8,082 nt of DNA from JBBRMY01 sp038230595 (lineage in GTDB: Bacteria; Bacteroidota; Ignavibacteria; Tepidaquicellales; Tepidaquicellaceae): contig JBBRMY010000116.1 of the NCBI GenBank assembly GCA_038230595.1, positions 1 through 8,082 on the forward strand, read 5' to 3'. The position numbers were made by a program, and so were the translations under genes. The notes under the pieces were generated by a model. That model did not search any database, had not been told where the DNA came from, and worked only from the letters and a program-made list of their open reading frames with translations. Of this stretch, positions 5,741 to 8,082 are shown one piece after another; positions within the stretch are counted from its first letter, which is position 1; the number at the start of each line of letters is the position of its first letter.

Positions 5741-6868
5741 CTGCCTTCTCTTCCAAAAATAATTTTATTCCTCATCTGCCTTTTCATTTTTTCATCCTGT
5801 GAAAAAGAACCACTACAAAAAGACTCGGAAGAAAAACCTGAAACCATAACCCATTCTCCAAACGCATTTTCAGACACAACTTCCTCGAAGACAAACGAAA
5901 AAATTTACTCCATAACCGGAGTAGGTGATATAATGATGGGCACAAACTACCCATATCCTGTACTTCCTCCAAATGACGGAGTCGGAATATTCAACGATGT
6001 TTCAGAGTATCTCCGCAGTTCTGACGTTACATTCGGAAATCTTGAAGGCACTCTTTTGAATTCCGGCGGCACTCCAAAAAAATGTATGGATCCGAAGCAT
6101 TGCGTAGCATTCCGGATGCCTGAGCATTATGCAGGTTACTTAAAAGAAGCAGGATTTGATATTGTCAGCATTGCAAATAATCATGCCGGTGATATGGGTA
6201 ATGAAGGACGAGAGTCAACTGCGGGCACGCTTGATGAATACGGAATTAAATATGGCGGACAATATGATCACCCCACATCAATTTTTATAAAAAACGGAAT
6301 AAAGTATGGCTTCACAGCTTTTGCCCCCAACACAACAACACTTCCGCTTAATGAATATAAAACTGTCACAAAAATTATCCGTGAACTGAAAACGCAATGC
6401 GATATTTGTATTGTCTCATTTCACGGAGGAGCAGAAGGATCTGGTGCAACTCATGTACCTTTCAGAAGAGAGATATTCCTGGAAGAGGATAGAGGTAACG
6501 TTTATGATTTTGCACATACTGCAATTGATGCAGGAGCAGATATTATTTTCGGACAGGGACCACATGTGCCCCGAGCGATAGAGCTTTATAAAAATAAACT
6601 AATAATGTACAGCCTCGGAAATTTCTGCACCTATGGCAAGTTCGGACTTGGCGGCGCTGCGGGAATAGCCCCCATCATGAAAATATTTGTGAACAGTAAA
6701 GGTGACTTTGTAAAAGGAACCATCATCCCCATAAAGCAGATCAAACGCGGTATTCCCATCTATGACGAAACCAGAGCAGTTATAAACCTCATCCGCTCAT
6801 TAACCAGATCCGATTTCCCGCAAACAGATCTGGAAATTACCGATGAAGGAAGCATTATAAAAAAGTAG
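5741..6868 (+). CDS. CapA-like (PGA_cap, metallophosphatase-fold) lipoprotein with a non-ATG start
   Basis: The first ATG, at 5933, lies inside the conserved first motif GVGDIMMG, so it cannot be the real start. The frame is open upstream to TAA 5735-5737 and encodes a lipoprotein leader: LPK, core IILFLICLFIF, then SSC with Cys at 5798-5800, and a Ser/Thr/Glu-rich linker. No ATG occurs in any frame from 5647 to 5932. CTG 5741 is the provisional start, giving 375 residues with C20 as lipid site; ATA/ATT near 5759 or a lost ATG are alternatives. Counting from the 5933 ATG, family motifs are FGNLEGTL (34-41), IANNHAGDMG (80-89), VSFHGGAEG (161-169) and GQGPHVPRAIE (207-217), ending with MYSLGNF. 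CapA-like proteins are linked to poly-gamma-glutamate capsule synthesis, but no capB/capC-type partner is adjacent, so its substrate is unknown. It probably acts in the periplasm, attached to a membrane by its lipid. Confidence 0.85.
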   Translation: MPSLPKIILFLICLFIFSSCEKEPLQKDSEEKPETITHSPNAFSDTTSSKTNEKIYSITGVGDIMMGTNYPYPVLPPNDGVGIFNDVSEYLRSSDVTFGNLEGTLLNSGGTPKKCMDPKHCVAFRMPEHYAGYLKEAGFDIVSIANNHAGDMGNEGRESTAGTLDEYGIKYGGQYDHPTSIFIKNGIKYGFTAFAPNTTTLPLNEYKTVTKIIRELKTQCDICIVSFHGGAEGSGATHVPFRREIFLEEDRGNVYDFAHTAIDAGADIIFGQGPHVPRAIELYKNKLIMYSLGNFCTYGKFGLGGAAGIAPIMKIFVNSKGDFVKGTIIPIKQIKRGIPIYDETRAVINLIRSLTRSDFPQTDLEITDEGSIIKK

Positions 6869-6889
6869 AGACAGATTATTATCTGTCTC
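6868..6889 (+). terminator. Hairpin at the stop codon of the CapA-like gene
   Basis: GAGACAGAT (6868-6876) and ATCTGTCTC (6881-6889) form a perfect 9-bp stem with a TATT loop. The first G is the last base of the TAG stop codon. No T-run follows on the plus strand, while an A-run precedes it, so the intrinsic-terminator pattern is better on the opposite strand. It probably protects or ends the CapA-like transcript, but this is less certain than the terminator at 1675-1704. Confidence 0.45.
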
Positions 6890-6924
6890 CGATTCTGTAA
6901 GTAGTTATTTCCCCTCCTTTGTTG

Positions 6925-6962
6925 ATTCCCCCTCCTTTGAGAGGAGGGGGTAGGGGGAGGTT
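6925..6962 (+). repeat. C/T-rich dispersed repeat, copy C (short form)
   Basis: This 38-nt unit has the same two ends as copies A and B (ATTCCCCCTCCTTTGAGAGG at the start, AGGGGGAGGTT at the end) but lacks the central segment of about 40 nt. CCCCCTCCT (6928-6936) pairs perfectly with AGGAGGGGG (6942-6950) over a TTGAG loop. A partial extra copy of the left end, TTTCCCCTCCTTTG, lies at 6908-6921. It stands between the CapA-like gene and the WYL regulator. Confidence 0.75.
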
Positions 6963-7008
6963 GATCCTTTCGGAAAGAATCTTATACTTTTCACATTTTT
7001 CTATTCCT

Positions 7009-7037
7009 TTTACCTCAAATAAAACATATTTTATACT
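7009..7037 (+). promoter_or_regulatory. Candidate promoter and operator of the WYL regulator
   Basis: TTTACC (7009-7014) and TATACT (7032-7037) are separated by 17 bases and end 21 bases before the TTG start. They match the sigma-70 hexamers at four and five of six positions. A perfect inverted repeat, ATAAAA-CATA-TTTTAT (7019-7034), covers the end of the spacer and the start of the -10, where an autorepressor would bind. A second weaker pair, TTGATC (6961-6966) and TATACT (6983-6988), lies upstream. The region is AT-rich, so chance matches are possible. Confidence 0.35.
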
Positions 7038-7058
7038 ACTCAATCATAATAAAATCTG

Positions 7059-7913
7059 TTGAAAACTCCCATTACTGATGAGGTATTACGCCAGCTTGAA
7101 ATAACTGCAATGGTATTGCAAAAGCCGGATCATTATTCCGAATTTGATCTTGCCGAAAATATGAAAGTCAGTGTTCAGACTATTCGTGGAGATATGAAGA
7201 ACCTCAGAAGTAAAGAGATCGATATACATTCTACCAGAAATACACTCAGCATTACAGGTGATCTCTCACTGAACACCCTTAATTACCTGATTTGCACCTG
7301 CCTGTCATTAAACAAAAACGAATTCATAAAAAACCTTTCACTTTTAAAAAAGAAGTTCAAAAATGATCTTGTTTATTATTTCGTGGAATTAATAAAGGCG
7401 ATCAATGATAAAAGATTAATTAAATTTAAGTATAAATATACCGAAAATTTTGTTTCGGTAAAAATGCTGCCGATCACAATTTCAAGAATTGGAAAGACAT
7501 TTTATGTAGTTGGATACGTAAATGAAGACTCAAAAGATATCAGGCATTATTTACTGGAGAGAATGTCCGAATTCGAATTTACAGTCCAAAAGTCAGGGAT
7601 AAAGGAAATCCCGGACACAAGCAGCCTTTACAGGTTCAGCTGGGGTTCATATCTTAGTACAAACAGCGTCAAGGTTAAGCTTCTTTTTGAAACTGAAACA
7701 GGTGCAGGGATGAAAGATAAATTCTATATTGAGAACCAGAAGTTCGAGGAAACAAAAGATGGCTGGATAATGGAACTTGAAGTAAATTTATCTTATGAGT
7801 TTATTTCATGGGTGATGGGTTTTGGAGATAAAGTTAGGGTTATAAAGCCAAAAGCATTAGTGAATGAGATTCTGGAAAGAGCAAATGGATTAATTAATAA
7901 CTATAAAATTTAA
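7059..7913 (+). CDS. Winged-helix WYL/WCX-domain transcriptional regulator
   Basis: This 284-residue protein has the three parts of WYL regulators. Residues about 5-66 form a winged helix-turn-helix, with LAENMKVSVQTIRGDMKNLR at 31-50 holding the recognition helix. Residues about 112-175 form the WYL domain: KFKYKYTE, the variant core FYVVGYV (148-154) in place of WYL, and YLLERM (164-169), whose R168 matches the conserved ligand-contact Arg. Residues about 203-282 form the WCX extension (WIMELEVN, SWVMGFGDKVRVIKP). Such proteins bind DNA as dimers and sense nucleotides or nucleic acids; relatives include the BrxR and CapW repressors of defence operons. TTG 7059 is the start because a stop lies six bases upstream and the first in-frame ATG (7110) would cut the first helix. 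One base separates its stop from the next ATG, so it is probably the first gene of an operon and may repress itself. Confidence 0.88.
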   Translation: MKTPITDEVLRQLEITAMVLQKPDHYSEFDLAENMKVSVQTIRGDMKNLRSKEIDIHSTRNTLSITGDLSLNTLNYLICTCLSLNKNEFIKNLSLLKKKFKNDLVYYFVELIKAINDKRLIKFKYKYTENFVSVKMLPITISRIGKTFYVVGYVNEDSKDIRHYLLERMSEFEFTVQKSGIKEIPDTSSLYRFSWGSYLSTNSVKVKLLFETETGAGMKDKFYIENQKFEETKDGWIMELEVNLSYEFISWVMGFGDKVRVIKPKALVNEILERANGLINNYKI

Positions 7914-7914
7914 G

Positions 7915-8082
7915 ATGGAGAATTATTTAGAGACTGTTATTACAGGTAAGCACATGTGGAACTTTGAAAACAGGTTGTCTCATATATTTTCTGCAAGTTT
8001 TAACAATTCAATATTGTTTAGAAAACTATTTTTTAAATTTATTGGACATAAAGATTCAACAAATTCTTTTAAATATTACTCA
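7915..8082 (+). CDS. N-terminal fragment of an unidentified protein co-transcribed with the WYL regulator
   Basis: ATG 7915 follows the regulator's stop by one base, and the frame stays open for 56 codons to the window edge. The start is MENYLETVITG and the fragment contains HMWNFENRLSHIFSASF, NNSILFRKLFFKFIGHKDS and SFKYYS. It shows no signal peptide. The amphipathic ENRL...LFRKLFFKF block loosely resembles the N-terminal helices of some PD-(D/E)XK nuclease-fold proteins, which often open with an ENxL motif and a row of leucines. This is a guess from pattern only; the catalytic part would be outside the window. Its coupling to the regulator suggests it is the regulated gene. Confidence 0.6.
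   Translation, partial: MENYLETVITGKHMWNFENRLSHIFSASFNNSILFRKLFFKFIGHKDSTNSFKYYS

Noticed and set aside
5784..5972. Minus-strand open frame of 62 codons
   Set aside because: It lies opposite the lipoprotein leader and first motif of the CapA-like gene, which explain this DNA better.

Overview
The window looks like a low-GC chromosomal segment from the Bacteroidota/Chlorobiota/Ignavibacteriota group. The strongest pointer is the 652-residue protease at 1855-3813. It ends in a type IX secretion (Por) sorting domain whose opening NYPNPFNPST is typical of Ignavibacteria and relatives. Other pointers are the lack of purine-rich ribosome binding sites before most starts, lipoprotein signal peptides, and several families of structured intergenic repeats. 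No rRNA, tRNA, CRISPR array, transposase or integrase gene is visible.

Layout, left to right. (i) 1-472, minus: the N-terminal half of an NmrA/HSCARG-type NAD(P)-binding protein, cut by the window edge. (ii) 521-640: a nested inverted-repeat structure. (iii) 664-1179, minus: a RidA-family lipoprotein interrupted by one in-frame TAA, annotated as a pseudogene. (iv) 1237-1854: a 618-base gene-free stretch holding two copies of a TTTT-loop hairpin, a 110-nt inverted repeat between them, one copy of a C/T-rich dispersed repeat, and the terminator of the next gene. (v) 1855-3813, minus: a secreted metzincin protease. (vi) 3814-3991: a divergent promoter region. (vii) 3992-5476, plus: a helical protein of unknown function. 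(viii) 5477-5740: intergenic DNA with the second copy of the dispersed repeat and a separate 26-bp palindrome. (ix) about 5741-6868, plus: a CapA-like lipoprotein whose real N terminus lies upstream of its first ATG. (x) 6868-7058: a hairpin at the stop codon, a third and shorter copy of the dispersed repeat, and a candidate promoter with an operator-like palindrome. (xi) 7059-7913, plus: a winged-helix/WYL/WCX regulator. (xii) 7915-8082, plus: the start of a gene one base behind the regulator, cut by the window edge.

The genes do not form one pathway. Most are single transcription units separated by repeat-rich DNA. The only tight coupling is the WYL regulator with the partial gene at the right edge. 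This arrangement is known for autorepressors of defence systems, so it is the best lead to a new system, but the effector is almost wholly outside the window. The clearest sequence-level oddities are the interrupted RidA gene, the hidden lipoprotein leader of the CapA-like gene, and the repeat architecture at 1281-1518.
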